DNA of 60,971 nt. Source: an uncultured Acidobacteriia bacterium. Its GTDB lineage: Bacteria > Acidobacteriota > Terriglobia > Bryobacterales > Bryobacteraceae. A program made the translations under genes and the position numbers. Shown here in pieces: positions 41,078 to 49,445 of the stretch (positions are counted from its first letter, which is position 1; each line of letters begins with the position of its first letter). The notes under the pieces are model-generated. The model was not told the origin of the DNA. It ran no database searches and worked only from the letters and a program-made list of their open reading frames with translations. Where the stretch lies: the NCBI GenBank assembly GCA_903925015.1, contig CAIYDY010000359.1, positions 1 to 60,971 of the forward strand. Reading direction: 5' to 3'.

Positions 41078-42419
41078 TATCGGGTATGAGGAAGTTGCGG
41101 GGGCTCCACGCGGCCCTGGTTACGGCTTCCGCAGCCAAGTATCCGCTCCGGACCGCGCCTTCCATGGTTGCTGGCCATCCGGTGCGGGTCCAGTCCCCCG
41201 CAAGGAAGAAATTGGGGAAAATGGTGTCGGCGTCGGGGCGGAAAGCAGCCAGGCACGGTTTCGCAGAGAACGTCGCCCGCACTTCCTTGATGACGTGCGC
41301 CTTTTCCACGCTGGCTAGACGGACGGCTGGAAGAAACTCAGACAACTCGCGCACCGCCAATTTCACGATCTCCTGCTTGGACATTTCCGTCAAACATCTA
41401 GAGGCGCTGACCACAAGCTGGAGATAACGACCACCTCGTTTGTTGAACATCCACTGGATGGTCCGGTCCAATAATGCGGCATGGGGGAGATTCGTAACAG
41501 GACGGTCGAACCAGATGTGAATGCCGGTGATCGGGGAATGCTCGAAGACCTTCCACTGGATGGGCAATGCCGGGAGCAGGGCTTGGACCCGTTCAAAAGG
41601 CAGGGCCGAAACATAGTAGTCCGCCTCGATCAAGCGGTCGTTCGATTCCAACCCCGACACATGGCCGTTCAGGAGCGAGATTCCGGTAATCGGCGACCGG
41701 TAGTGGATTTGAATGTTCGGCCCCAATCCCTGCTCGGAATACAGCTCCCGCAAAGGCACGGATGGTAGTCCCATCTGGTAGGAATCCGATTGGGAAAGCA
41801 TCCCTAGCCAGAAAACCTGGAGACCGTGGGCGGCTGCCATGGTGTCCAATTTCTCGTTTACAGCCGAAACCAGGATCGGATACCAAAACCGGTCGATGGC
41901 AGCTTGCGGCTGTTGTTTTTCCTGGAGCCAGTCCAACATTGTGATGCGGTCGAGATCCGTCCGGCTTCGCCACTCCGACGGAATGCAGCCCATGGCACGG
42001 GAAACGGCAATTTTCTCGTGGAAGGTCAGAAAGCTCAAGCCAAGAAATGATTCCGCAAAGTGGGCGGGGGCTGGCAAGCAGCCGCGTCGCATAGTGGACA
42101 TCCGACCGCCCGGTTCGATGAAAATGAATTGGGAGTGGTATTTTATTCGGTCGGCGACGCCGATGCGTCCATAGAAATCGAGAAGATTGTTGCAGCAGCG
42201 CAGGAGAACATGCTGGCAATTATCGACGAGCTCGGATTCATCGGGAGATTCCGGCTGCAGTCCGGCATTGGGAGCGCCGGAAACGGGCCAAGAAGTAGCT
42301 CGTCCACCTAGAAAGCCCCTTGACTCGTAGACGTCGACCTCACAGCCGGAATCCGCAAGACAAGTCGCCGTTGCGAGTCCAGCCAGCCCGCCTCCGATAA
42401 CCGCGACCTTAGCTTTCAA
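41070..42419 (-). CDS. hpnE: Hydroxysqualene dehydroxylase-like FAD enzyme
   Basis: A flavin amine oxidase-type enzyme of the HpnE family that would complete squalene formation for hopanoids. From TTG 42419 it is 449 residues. N-terminal FAD motif VAVIGGGLAGLATATCLADS, then GFLGGRATSW, VDNCQHVLLRCCNNLLDFY (HpnE-like), and C-terminal FFLAGDWTRTGWPATMEGAV. The frame opens further upstream but only over the neighbouring gene. The usual hpnC and hpnD are not adjacent, so the assignment rests on the family pattern. Confidence 0.85.
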   Translation of the reverse strand: MKAKVAVIGGGLAGLATATCLADSGCEVDVYESRGFLGGRATSWPVSGAPNAGLQPESPDESELVDNCQHVLLRCCNNLLDFYGRIGVADRIKYHSQFIFIEPGGRMSTMRRGCLPAPAHFAESFLGLSFLTFHEKIAVSRAMGCIPSEWRSRTDLDRITMLDWLQEKQQPQAAIDRFWYPILVSAVNEKLDTMAAAHGLQVFWLGMLSQSDSYQMGLPSVPLRELYSEQGLGPNIQIHYRSPITGISLLNGHVSGLESNDRLIEADYYVSALPFERVQALLPALPIQWKVFEHSPITGIHIWFDRPVTNLPHAALLDRTIQWMFNKRGGRYLQLVVSASRCLTEMSKQEIVKLAVRELSEFLPAVRLASVEKAHVIKEVRATFSAKPCLAAFRPDADTIFPNFFLAGDWTRTGWPATMEGAVRSGYLAAEAVTRAAWSPRNFLIPDIG

Positions 42420-42498
42420 TAAAGTCTTCCCAAACCTATTCCTAATATAACGTAAACAGGCGTCCCGTACCGCAACCGGCTGTTGGGTTGAAGTGTGG

Positions 42499-43134
42499 TT
42501 ACTGTCTGCCAACCGGGGTGGCTTCGCGCACCTCGCCGGAAACCCTGATATTGCGGAAATCACCGGTTTCGTTGAACGATCCCAGACCCACGCGACCCCA
42601 CCGGAGGCTTAGGTCAACCGCTTCCAAGCTGGGATTCCTACGGCCTCCGACCTCGACAATGCAACGACCGGTGTCGCCATCGAAAACCAACTTTACAGGA
42701 GTCCAGTCCTGCGATTCAAACGATGGAGGCCCGTCAAGGGGGGAAATCCGCACCCGCTCTCCGCCGAAGATGTGGAACATCCCGTTGTGGACCACCTGCT
42801 TGGCCGCGGCATCGGTGGACATGTGCGCGTAGTTGTAGTGGGCATCGTCCTGCCAAGCGTAAACCAGGATCAGACTGCGGGCGTTCCGCTTGACCTCGCC
42901 TTCGATGGTGACCTTGCGGTAGGGCTTGGAATCCAACAGGGCGATCTTTGTGGGTCGGCGGGGCTGGCCCGGGGCGGGATCCGCGGCTACTTTAAGATGC
43001 AGAACGCCATCTTCGACGCTCCAGTCCGAGGCGTGCTCCACAACCCACTTTCCGCCGAATACCGATAGTGCGTCTCCTGCAGGCGAAGCCGCCATCAGGC
43101 CGACCAGTCCGAACAAGACCAACAACGATTTCAT
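42499..43134 (-). CDS. Exported concanavalin A-like (DUF1080-type) protein
   Basis: A 211-residue secreted protein with signal peptide MKSLLVLFGLVGLMAASPAG. The body resembles the jelly-roll of DUF1080/laminin G-like domains: WVVEHASDWSVEDGVLHLKV, LILVYAWQDDAHYNYAHMST, LVFDGDTGRCIVEVGG, GRVGLGSFNETGDFRNIRVS. It probably binds or hydrolyses a carbohydrate; catalytic residues cannot be named. It follows the HEAT-repeat gene by 14 nt on the same strand. Confidence 0.72.
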   Translation of the reverse strand: MKSLLVLFGLVGLMAASPAGDALSVFGGKWVVEHASDWSVEDGVLHLKVAADPAPGQPRRPTKIALLDSKPYRKVTIEGEVKRNARSLILVYAWQDDAHYNYAHMSTDAAAKQVVHNGMFHIFGGERVRISPLDGPPSFESQDWTPVKLVFDGDTGRCIVEVGGRRNPSLEAVDLSLRWGRVGLGSFNETGDFRNIRVSGEVREATPVGRQ

Positions 43135-43148
43135 TCCCGTAGCGTACC

Positions 43149-44087
43149 TTACGGTAGCCTGTCGGAACCGATCCGGGTCATGGCGGCCCGGACGCGCTGC
43201 TGCAACGCCTCGTCGTGGCGATGGAGAGCCAATGCCTCGATGGCGTTTCCGGCAGCATCGCGGGAACCCTGCGCCACCGTGGCGAGGAGAAACTCAATAG
43301 CCCGTTCCGTGCGCGAGGTGGATAGCGCCAGCATCAGGCACTTGCGAAAAGTGGGGTCCCATTCGCGTCCTGCGGCGGCACACAGCCACTCCACGGCGTC
43401 CGCACGCCGGCTGGCACCCAGTGCGAGGATTGCGGACTCCCGAATCTCCGGCTGGGTACCGGATGCAAACCGGGTCACCAGCGCCACGCCGTCAGCGCCA
43501 TCCAGCACGAGCATCGCTGTGAAGCATTCGGACATCACCTCCGGTTCCGCGTCCCCGGACAGTGTTTTCAAGCGCAACAAGAGGGACGCAGCCTCGGAAC
43601 CGACCGCCGCAATCGCCCGTACAGCCCCGGCTCGCGGGATCCACTCCGAATCCACCAGCAGCGGCACCAACTCCCGCAGTTTGTAGGGATAGCCGGTGTT
43701 GACCAAGCCCATTGCACAGATGGAGCGGACGTCTACTGCAGCGTCCGACGGGCCGCCCCAGCCGGGCTCCAGCTGCCGATACCGGAGCCCGCGAAGATAC
43801 AGGTCGGGCTCGTCGTAGTCCATTCCAACCAGAGCCCGGCAAAGCGCAGCAAGTGCCGCACAACCCTTGTCCCCCGCCCCGCCCCGCTCGATCAGCTCAC
43901 GGCAAACTGTGGCCAGTTCGTCATTCAATTCGAGCCACTGTGCCGCGCCGATGATCCTGGCAGCCTTGGCAACGACCAAGTTGTATTTGGATGACAAGGC
44001 CTTCAAGAATGCAGCCTTGCCGACCGGTGTCCGGAGCGGTATTTCATCCAACTTCGCTAGCGCGGCTTGGATCGGATCGCTCTTCAT
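43149..44087 (-). CDS. HEAT-repeat protein at the end of the NRPS run
   Basis: A 312-residue all-helical protein. Repeats are visible in AKAARIIGAAQWLELNDELA, IPRAGAVRAIAAVGSEAASL, REIRESAILALGASRRADA-like and KCLMLALSTSRTERAIEFL segments. Some family members resemble phycocyanobilin-lyase-type HEAT proteins, but no lyase motif is seen. It abuts the condensation-domain gene (0 nt gap), so it belongs to the NRPS transcript and may be a scaffold or pathway chaperone. Confidence 0.75.
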   Translation of the reverse strand: MKSDPIQAALAKLDEIPLRTPVGKAAFLKALSSKYNLVVAKAARIIGAAQWLELNDELATVCRELIERGGAGDKGCAALAALCRALVGMDYDEPDLYLRGLRYRQLEPGWGGPSDAAVDVRSICAMGLVNTGYPYKLRELVPLLVDSEWIPRAGAVRAIAAVGSEAASLLLRLKTLSGDAEPEVMSECFTAMLVLDGADGVALVTRFASGTQPEIRESAILALGASRRADAVEWLCAAAGREWDPTFRKCLMLALSTSRTERAIEFLLATVAQGSRDAAGNAIEALALHRHDEALQQRVRAAMTRIGSDRLP

Positions 44088-45578
44088 TTAGTCAGCTATC
44101 AGTTCGGCCACAGTCTTGTTGGGGTCGTCCACAATGGCTTCGAGTACACGGCCAAACCACAAATTCATTTCGTTGGCGGCCTCAACATCAAAGAGACTCT
44201 TCTTCGGCAGCCACACGCCGCCTAGCGACTTCCCGTTGTCTGTTTCGGTTTCCCAAGTGACCAGGTACAGGTCGGGGCGGGTCTGGTCGTGCATCCAGTC
44301 CTCAACCCATTCCACATCCAGGCCATTCAACTGCAGCTTGCCCCGGAGGGTCTCTGGATAAGCCGAGAACACGGCTTTGAACAAAGGTCCGCCCTGCCTG
44401 TCGGGAAAAACTTCCTTGAGCGGAATGTCCTGATAAGTCAGTGCCGAGGTAACAACATCTTTCACGCGTCCCAGCAACGAAGCGATGGTGGGGTTGTCGC
44501 CCAAGTCCACACGAAGGGCTGGTACGACCTCGCTAGCACCTATCATCGATTCAAACCGCCAATCCGGCCGGATCACATATGTGGTGCCGACCGTGATATC
44601 GGAGCAACCGGAATAGCGCCGGAGGAGCAAAAAATACGCAGCGACGATCGCGATATACGGTGTGACTGCGTGTCTCCGGCAAGAGGCATGGAGCCGCCGG
44701 GTGAGATCGGCCGAGTAACGGTGCCACAACAGGTGGGAATCGAAATTCTTCGCCTGTGGCCCACTATTCTGGTTGCGCCAAGTCCATGGCGGTGGCTCGC
44801 CGGCACGGAACCAATCCTTCCAGTACTGGCGGCGCTCTTCAACCAGGCTCGATCCCGGTGCGACGGTACCCGCTTGCCACTTGGCGTATTCGGAGTACTG
44901 CGTGACAGGGGGGAGTCCGACGGGGACGTCGGACTCCAACGCATTGTAATGCGCAGCAAATTCCTTCAGGACATTCAGCAGCGTCGGGTGGTCGAACAGA
45001 GTGTTGTGGAAGCAGATCTGGAGGTAGCTGGCATCCTCACTGGGCTCGGTGCCTGGAACCGATGCGAACGCAACGTGCAGGCCACTAGCTGCCGCCAAAT
45101 CGAAAGGTCGGCGTGCCTCCTCCGCCATCCACCCATGCAGGTCGGACTCGGTCGCCCCGGGCATCCGGGTTTCAAACCACGCGACTTCGCCCTTCGGAGA
45201 AATCACCTGCATCAGTTGCCCGTCGATTTGTTTCAGAACCGTGCGCAGAATCTCGTGGCGGGCCACCATCGCATCGAAAGACGATCGGACTACCGCCGGA
45301 TCAACGGCACCAAGGATCTTGAACAGGAACGGCGCGTGGTAAAACGTCTCCTTGGGATCGAGCTGCTGGAGCGTCCAAAAGCGTTTCTGGGCGAAACTGG
45401 CCGGGCACAGAGTGGTCGCCGTGCTCAGATGCTGGACCAATTCCGCCTTCCGGGCCTGCAGCTTGAGCCGCAATTCCGGCGTCAGGGCATCCGGAGGAGC
45501 CGTGTAGCGCAGCTTGTCCCCATCGAGCCGCAGTTTGATGCCGCGTCCCTCAAGTTCCTCCAACAGCTGCCCGGGCAC
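44088..45578 (-). CDS. NRPS condensation-domain protein with TubC docking domain, degenerate active site
   Basis: 496 residues from GTG 45578, which shares one base with the NRPS stop (TAGTG). Residues 1-50 match a TubC N-terminal docking domain (LLEELEGRGIKLRLDGDKL, RYTAPPDALTPELRLKLQA). The rest is a condensation domain: FAQKRFWTLQQLDP, MVARHEILRTVLKQIDGQ. The catalytic HHxxxDG is HNTLFDH here: the second His is Asn and the Gly is His, so canonical amide-bond formation is doubtful. Later motifs (ITVGTTYVIRPDWRFE, QDIPLKEVFPD) are recognisable. It may act as a tailoring, acceptor-recognition or inactive domain. Confidence 0.85.
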   Translation of the reverse strand: MPGQLLEELEGRGIKLRLDGDKLRYTAPPDALTPELRLKLQARKAELVQHLSTATTLCPASFAQKRFWTLQQLDPKETFYHAPFLFKILGAVDPAVVRSSFDAMVARHEILRTVLKQIDGQLMQVISPKGEVAWFETRMPGATESDLHGWMAEEARRPFDLAAASGLHVAFASVPGTEPSEDASYLQICFHNTLFDHPTLLNVLKEFAAHYNALESDVPVGLPPVTQYSEYAKWQAGTVAPGSSLVEERRQYWKDWFRAGEPPPWTWRNQNSGPQAKNFDSHLLWHRYSADLTRRLHASCRRHAVTPYIAIVAAYFLLLRRYSGCSDITVGTTYVIRPDWRFESMIGASEVVPALRVDLGDNPTIASLLGRVKDVVTSALTYQDIPLKEVFPDRQGGPLFKAVFSAYPETLRGKLQLNGLDVEWVEDWMHDQTRPDLYLVTWETETDNGKSLGGVWLPKKSLFDVEAANEMNLWFGRVLEAIVDDPNKTVAELIAD

Positions 45579-48500
45579 TAGATTTCCCCGTCTTCCACTT
45601 CGGCAACCAAGGTTTCGGCCGTGTTCCGGTCCAAATACGCCGCCAGTTGGGAAACCGTCGGGTTCTCCATCAGCACCACGGGCCCCAAGGTCCGGTTCAG
45701 GGATTTCTGCAGCCTGTGCATCAGCGCGACGGCGCTCAGCGAGTTGCCGCCGAGTTCGAAGAAGTTTTGGTCCAGCCCCACCCGGCCCACATTCAGAACA
45801 TCGGCCCAAACATCCAGCAGCATCAATTCGGTCGGATTGTCCGTTGCCGGGCGCGCCTCGTCCGCACCCATGTCAAAAGTAACCGGAATTTGCGCGAGCG
45901 CCTTGCGGTCGATCTTGCCGTTGGGCGACAGGGGGAACTGGTCCAGCACCGTGAAGACCGCCGGCATCATGTAGTAGGGAACCTTCTCGCGCAACAACTG
46001 CCGCAGGTGCGGAATCAGTTGCCGGTTCAGCTGGGCCCGTTGCGGATCGTTGCAGAAGTCGTCAACCGTGCGGAGCGAATCCGGGTCGGCAACGGCAAAG
46101 ACTGCGGGGCGAGCCGGGAGGTCGTTACGCGAGAACACCGCATCGAACGAGCCCCCGGCGTCCGTATTCAACCAGCTGACTTCAACCCGGTAGCCAAGCG
46201 ACTCCAGAGCCCACACGTCCTCGGGCTGCACGGAGCGGTCCGGCAAAGAAGAAACGTAGGCCCTCAGGTCCGCCGCGGTCTGCTGCGGGCTTGCCTCGCG
46301 CAGCCACGCCATGGCCGAAACTTCCTCGTCCAAGCGACCGTTTGGAATGCGGCTGATGGCGAGAGTTTCCGGACGGTCCTGGGATAGAATGCGGCGCACT
46401 TCGTCCAAGCTCAGCTTTTGGCGGGTCCAATCCTGCCATTGGAGGTCGGATTGCACTTCCACCGGCGAGTCGACGTGGAGGACCACATCGTATCGGAACC
46501 GGGACAGCTCGTTTTCCGTGTACCCGCGCTTGGGCATCGCCTCCACATGCGAGATCCCTGGGATCTGGCGCATGAGAAGCGGGAACAGGCCGGGCGCGAG
46601 CAGCAGATCGCGCTCATTCAAAACTTCCTGCCGGATATGGTCCTTGACCTTCGCAATCGAGTCCGTGTCCTTGGCCTGGAACAACTGCAGCGAGGTTTGG
46701 AAAGTTTCCAACGTCAGGAGGCTGAGCAAGTCGCCGAGCAGAATGTGGCCACCGGGTTTCACCAATTGCACGAGCCTACGGATCACCTGGACCAGATATT
46801 CGATGTCCGGAAACATCTGGATTACCGAGTTGATCACGACGGTGTCGAAACTGCCCGGCTCAAAGCCATCCAGCTCGTGGGCCGCGCCCTCGTGGAGCGA
46901 AACGCGCTCCAATCCGGGGAGGCGCTTCTGGAGCCCACGGATATATTCCAGCGCCGTGGCCGAAATATCGCAACCCACATAGCTTTCGCACACGGGTGCC
47001 ACGCGCGAGAGCAGCATTCCAGTGCCGCAGCCCAGTTCCAGCAGGTTCTTGGGGCGCAGAGCGAGCATGCGGTCAACGGTCTGCTCCACCCATTCCTTCA
47101 TCTCGGCGTCGGGGATCCTCTTGCCGGTGTAGCTGCTTGCCCAACCGCCGGTATTGAGTGTCTGGTCCTCGGCATCGGGGCTGGCTTGGTAGGCCTCCTC
47201 GTAGACCGCCTTCCACAATTCGATGTTCTCGCTGGCACCGGGCAATTCGCCCAGATTCTTCAACGCATCGCGGTCGGTCATCAGATACGACACCAACTGC
47301 TGGTCGTTCCTGGCGTCCGGCACGGCCAAGACAATGGCGCGCTTCACGGCCGGGTGTTGCTCCAGCGCGGTCTCGATCTCGCCCAATTCGATCCGGAAAC
47401 CGCGGATCTTGACTTGGTTGTCGATGCGTCCGATGAACTCGATGTTGCCGTCGGGCAGGAATCGCGCCAAGTCGCCGGAGCGGTAAATCCGCCCGGGTCC
47501 GAAAGGATTCGGGATGAACTTCGCCGCCGTCATTTCGGGGCGGTTCCAGTATCCACGGGCCAGACCAATGCCGCCGATGAAAATCTCACCCGCCGTGCCC
47601 ACCGGAACCTGCTGCAAGCTTTCATCCAGGATGTAAATCAGCTGGTTGGCGAACGGCTTGCCGATGGAGGGGTTTTGCGTCGCACCGCGCTGGCAGAGGT
47701 AAATGGTGTTCAAAATGGTGGCCTCGCAGGGCCCCCACATGTTGTAGACCTTTTCGAGGGTTGGAATCCGCAGGAGGTCCTGCATCAACCGCCCGTTGAA
47801 GAGTTCACCAATCAGCGTGGCGACCCGCACGCTTTTCGGCACCGCCCCGATACTGGCCAGCACGTTGTAAGCCGAGGGAACCGAGTTGAGGAACGTGATC
47901 TCCTCGCGGGCCTTGAGGTTGGGCACTGCCAGTGCGTTCTCGCCCAGAATCACCTTCCCGCCGCGGGTCAACGGGATGAAGGTCTCGAAAAGCGATAGAT
48001 CGAAGCACATTGAGGATCCCAGGAACATCCCGGCGGTTTCCTCGGGCAAAAACTGGGTGTGGGCCCAGCAAATGCAGTTGACGATGCCCGTGTGTTCGAG
48101 CGCCACGCCCTTCGGCTGGCCGGTTGAACCGGAGGTGTAGAGGATCACCATCAGGTTCCGGGGACCAACCGACGTCACGGGATTGGAATCCGGCATTGCG
48201 GCGATTGCTGCGCGCTCGCTGTCCACAGCCACGATCCGCGCTTCAACAGGTGGCGGACCGTCAAGCAGGTCGGACTGCGTCACGAACACCAGCATGGCGC
48301 TGTCCTGGGCGATGAATGCCTGCCTGGACTTCGGATAGGCGGGATCGATCGGAATGTAGGCGGCACCGGACTTCAAGATGCCGAGCATCGACACCAACAT
48401 GTCCGCAGTGCGCCGCATGCACAGGCCCACCAAGGACTCGGTGCCCACTCCGAGGGTGATCAGGTAATGCGCGAACTGATTGGCGCGACTGTTCAGTTGC

Positions 48501-48670
48501 GCGTATGTCAGACGAACATCTTCCGTCACCAGCGCGACGGCGTCCGGGGTCCGCGCTGCCTGCTCCGCCACCAGCTGGTGCATGCAGCGGTCGGATGGAA
48601 AGGATGCCGTCGTGTTGTTCCATTCCGCTGGCGGCATCACCATGTTCGTCAATTCCAATTGGTCGTTCAA
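45578..48670 (-). CDS. NRPS module: adenylation domain with embedded methyltransferase, then PCP
   Basis: About 1030 residues. Adenylation motifs: A3 LYTSGSTGQPKG, A4 FDLSLFE, A5 NMWGPCEATI (unusual for NxYGPTE), A7 YRSGDLARFLPDG, A8 GRIDNQVKIRGFRIELGEIE, A10 LSPNGKIDRKAL. Between A8 and A10 is a methyltransferase of about 350 residues with motif I LLELGCGTGMLL. A PCP follows with FFELGGNSLSAVALM (phosphopantetheine Ser). The preferred start is TTG 48670, which overlaps the upstream stop as TTGA; ATG 48643 is the alternative. There is no thioesterase or second module in the window. The amino acid activated cannot be assigned. Confidence 0.92.
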   Translation of the reverse strand: MNDQLELTNMVMPPAEWNNTTASFPSDRCMHQLVAEQAARTPDAVALVTEDVRLTYAQLNSRANQFAHYLITLGVGTESLVGLCMRRTADMLVSMLGILKSGAAYIPIDPAYPKSRQAFIAQDSAMLVFVTQSDLLDGPPPVEARIVAVDSERAAIAAMPDSNPVTSVGPRNLMVILYTSGSTGQPKGVALEHTGIVNCICWAHTQFLPEETAGMFLGSSMCFDLSLFETFIPLTRGGKVILGENALAVPNLKAREEITFLNSVPSAYNVLASIGAVPKSVRVATLIGELFNGRLMQDLLRIPTLEKVYNMWGPCEATILNTIYLCQRGATQNPSIGKPFANQLIYILDESLQQVPVGTAGEIFIGGIGLARGYWNRPEMTAAKFIPNPFGPGRIYRSGDLARFLPDGNIEFIGRIDNQVKIRGFRIELGEIETALEQHPAVKRAIVLAVPDARNDQQLVSYLMTDRDALKNLGELPGASENIELWKAVYEEAYQASPDAEDQTLNTGGWASSYTGKRIPDAEMKEWVEQTVDRMLALRPKNLLELGCGTGMLLSRVAPVCESYVGCDISATALEYIRGLQKRLPGLERVSLHEGAAHELDGFEPGSFDTVVINSVIQMFPDIEYLVQVIRRLVQLVKPGGHILLGDLLSLLTLETFQTSLQLFQAKDTDSIAKVKDHIRQEVLNERDLLLAPGLFPLLMRQIPGISHVEAMPKRGYTENELSRFRYDVVLHVDSPVEVQSDLQWQDWTRQKLSLDEVRRILSQDRPETLAISRIPNGRLDEEVSAMAWLREASPQQTAADLRAYVSSLPDRSVQPEDVWALESLGYRVEVSWLNTDAGGSFDAVFSRNDLPARPAVFAVADPDSLRTVDDFCNDPQRAQLNRQLIPHLRQLLREKVPYYMMPAVFTVLDQFPLSPNGKIDRKALAQIPVTFDMGADEARPATDNPTELMLLDVWADVLNVGRVGLDQNFFELGGNSLSAVALMHRLQKSLNRTLGPVVLMENPTVSQLAAYLDRNTAETLVAEVEDGEI

Positions 48671-49293
48671 TTTTCTGTCCTCGCCAAGACTTCGCAAACC
48701 CACACCTGTAAATTGATTCCGGGAAATTCCGTATACCGGCCATCGAATGGCTCCGACGTCTCAACCAAGCGCCACACGCCTTTGTCCGATAACTCCGCAA
48801 TCGTTTCCTTGAAATCCGTCGCTAAATAGAACTCCGGCCGCAGGGTAAAGACGATGTGGCCGCCCGGCTTGGTGATGCGCGCCAGCTCATGGAAAGAGCG
48901 GCTGGGGGCGTGCGCACGGACAAACACGCCAACGCTCACAATTCCATCGAATCTACCCGTCGGAAAGGCGAGTGGCTCGCCGAGAACACCAAGGTGCAGG
49001 TCCGCGTAGCACTTTTTCGCGGCAGCGTGTTCCAACATGCCCTTTGACATGTCGAAGCCTTCCACATGGACGAATCCGCGTTCCGAAAGCAGCCTTCCCA
49101 CCAATCCCGTACCGCAACCGGCATCCAGAATGCGCCCGGTCTTCGGAACATATCGGAGCACGGAATCCGCCGCTTCCTTTGGCCCCCCGTGGTCGCCCAG
49201 GTCGTCTTCGTAACTCGCAGCCCATTCGTCATACCGGGCGGCCATATCCTGTGGACTTTTCGCCTCGAAAACCTCGTGAACCTTGCCGCTCAT
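48667..49293 (-). CDS. Class I SAM-dependent methyltransferase
   Basis: A 208-residue methyltransferase from ATG 49293. SAM-binding motif I is RILDAGCGTGLVGRLLSERG, with the acidic post-I residue in VEGFDMSKGMLE and motif IV near FDGIVSVGVFVRAHAP. The N-terminus AARYDEWAASYEDDLGDHGG is typical of Williams-Beuren/UbiE-like small-molecule methyltransferases. It is the first gene of the NRPS run, coupled to the NRPS by a 4-nt overlap, so it probably modifies the peptide product or its precursor. Confidence 0.88.
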   Translation of the reverse strand: MSGKVHEVFEAKSPQDMAARYDEWAASYEDDLGDHGGPKEAADSVLRYVPKTGRILDAGCGTGLVGRLLSERGFVHVEGFDMSKGMLEHAAAKKCYADLHLGVLGEPLAFPTGRFDGIVSVGVFVRAHAPSRSFHELARITKPGGHIVFTLRPEFYLATDFKETIAELSDKGVWRLVETSEPFDGRYTEFPGINLQVWVCEVLARTEN

Positions 49294-49445
49294 ACGTTCC
49301 GCATCCCCTGTTAGGTTAGCATTTTGGGTGCCCGGCACGAGATCCGGCAGGCGCACCCAGGCCCATAACAGCCCCCATCTCATAGAACGTGTAGTACGCT
49401 GTAACTTAATTTCATGAAATGCTAACCGAGCCCAATATTTCCTAG

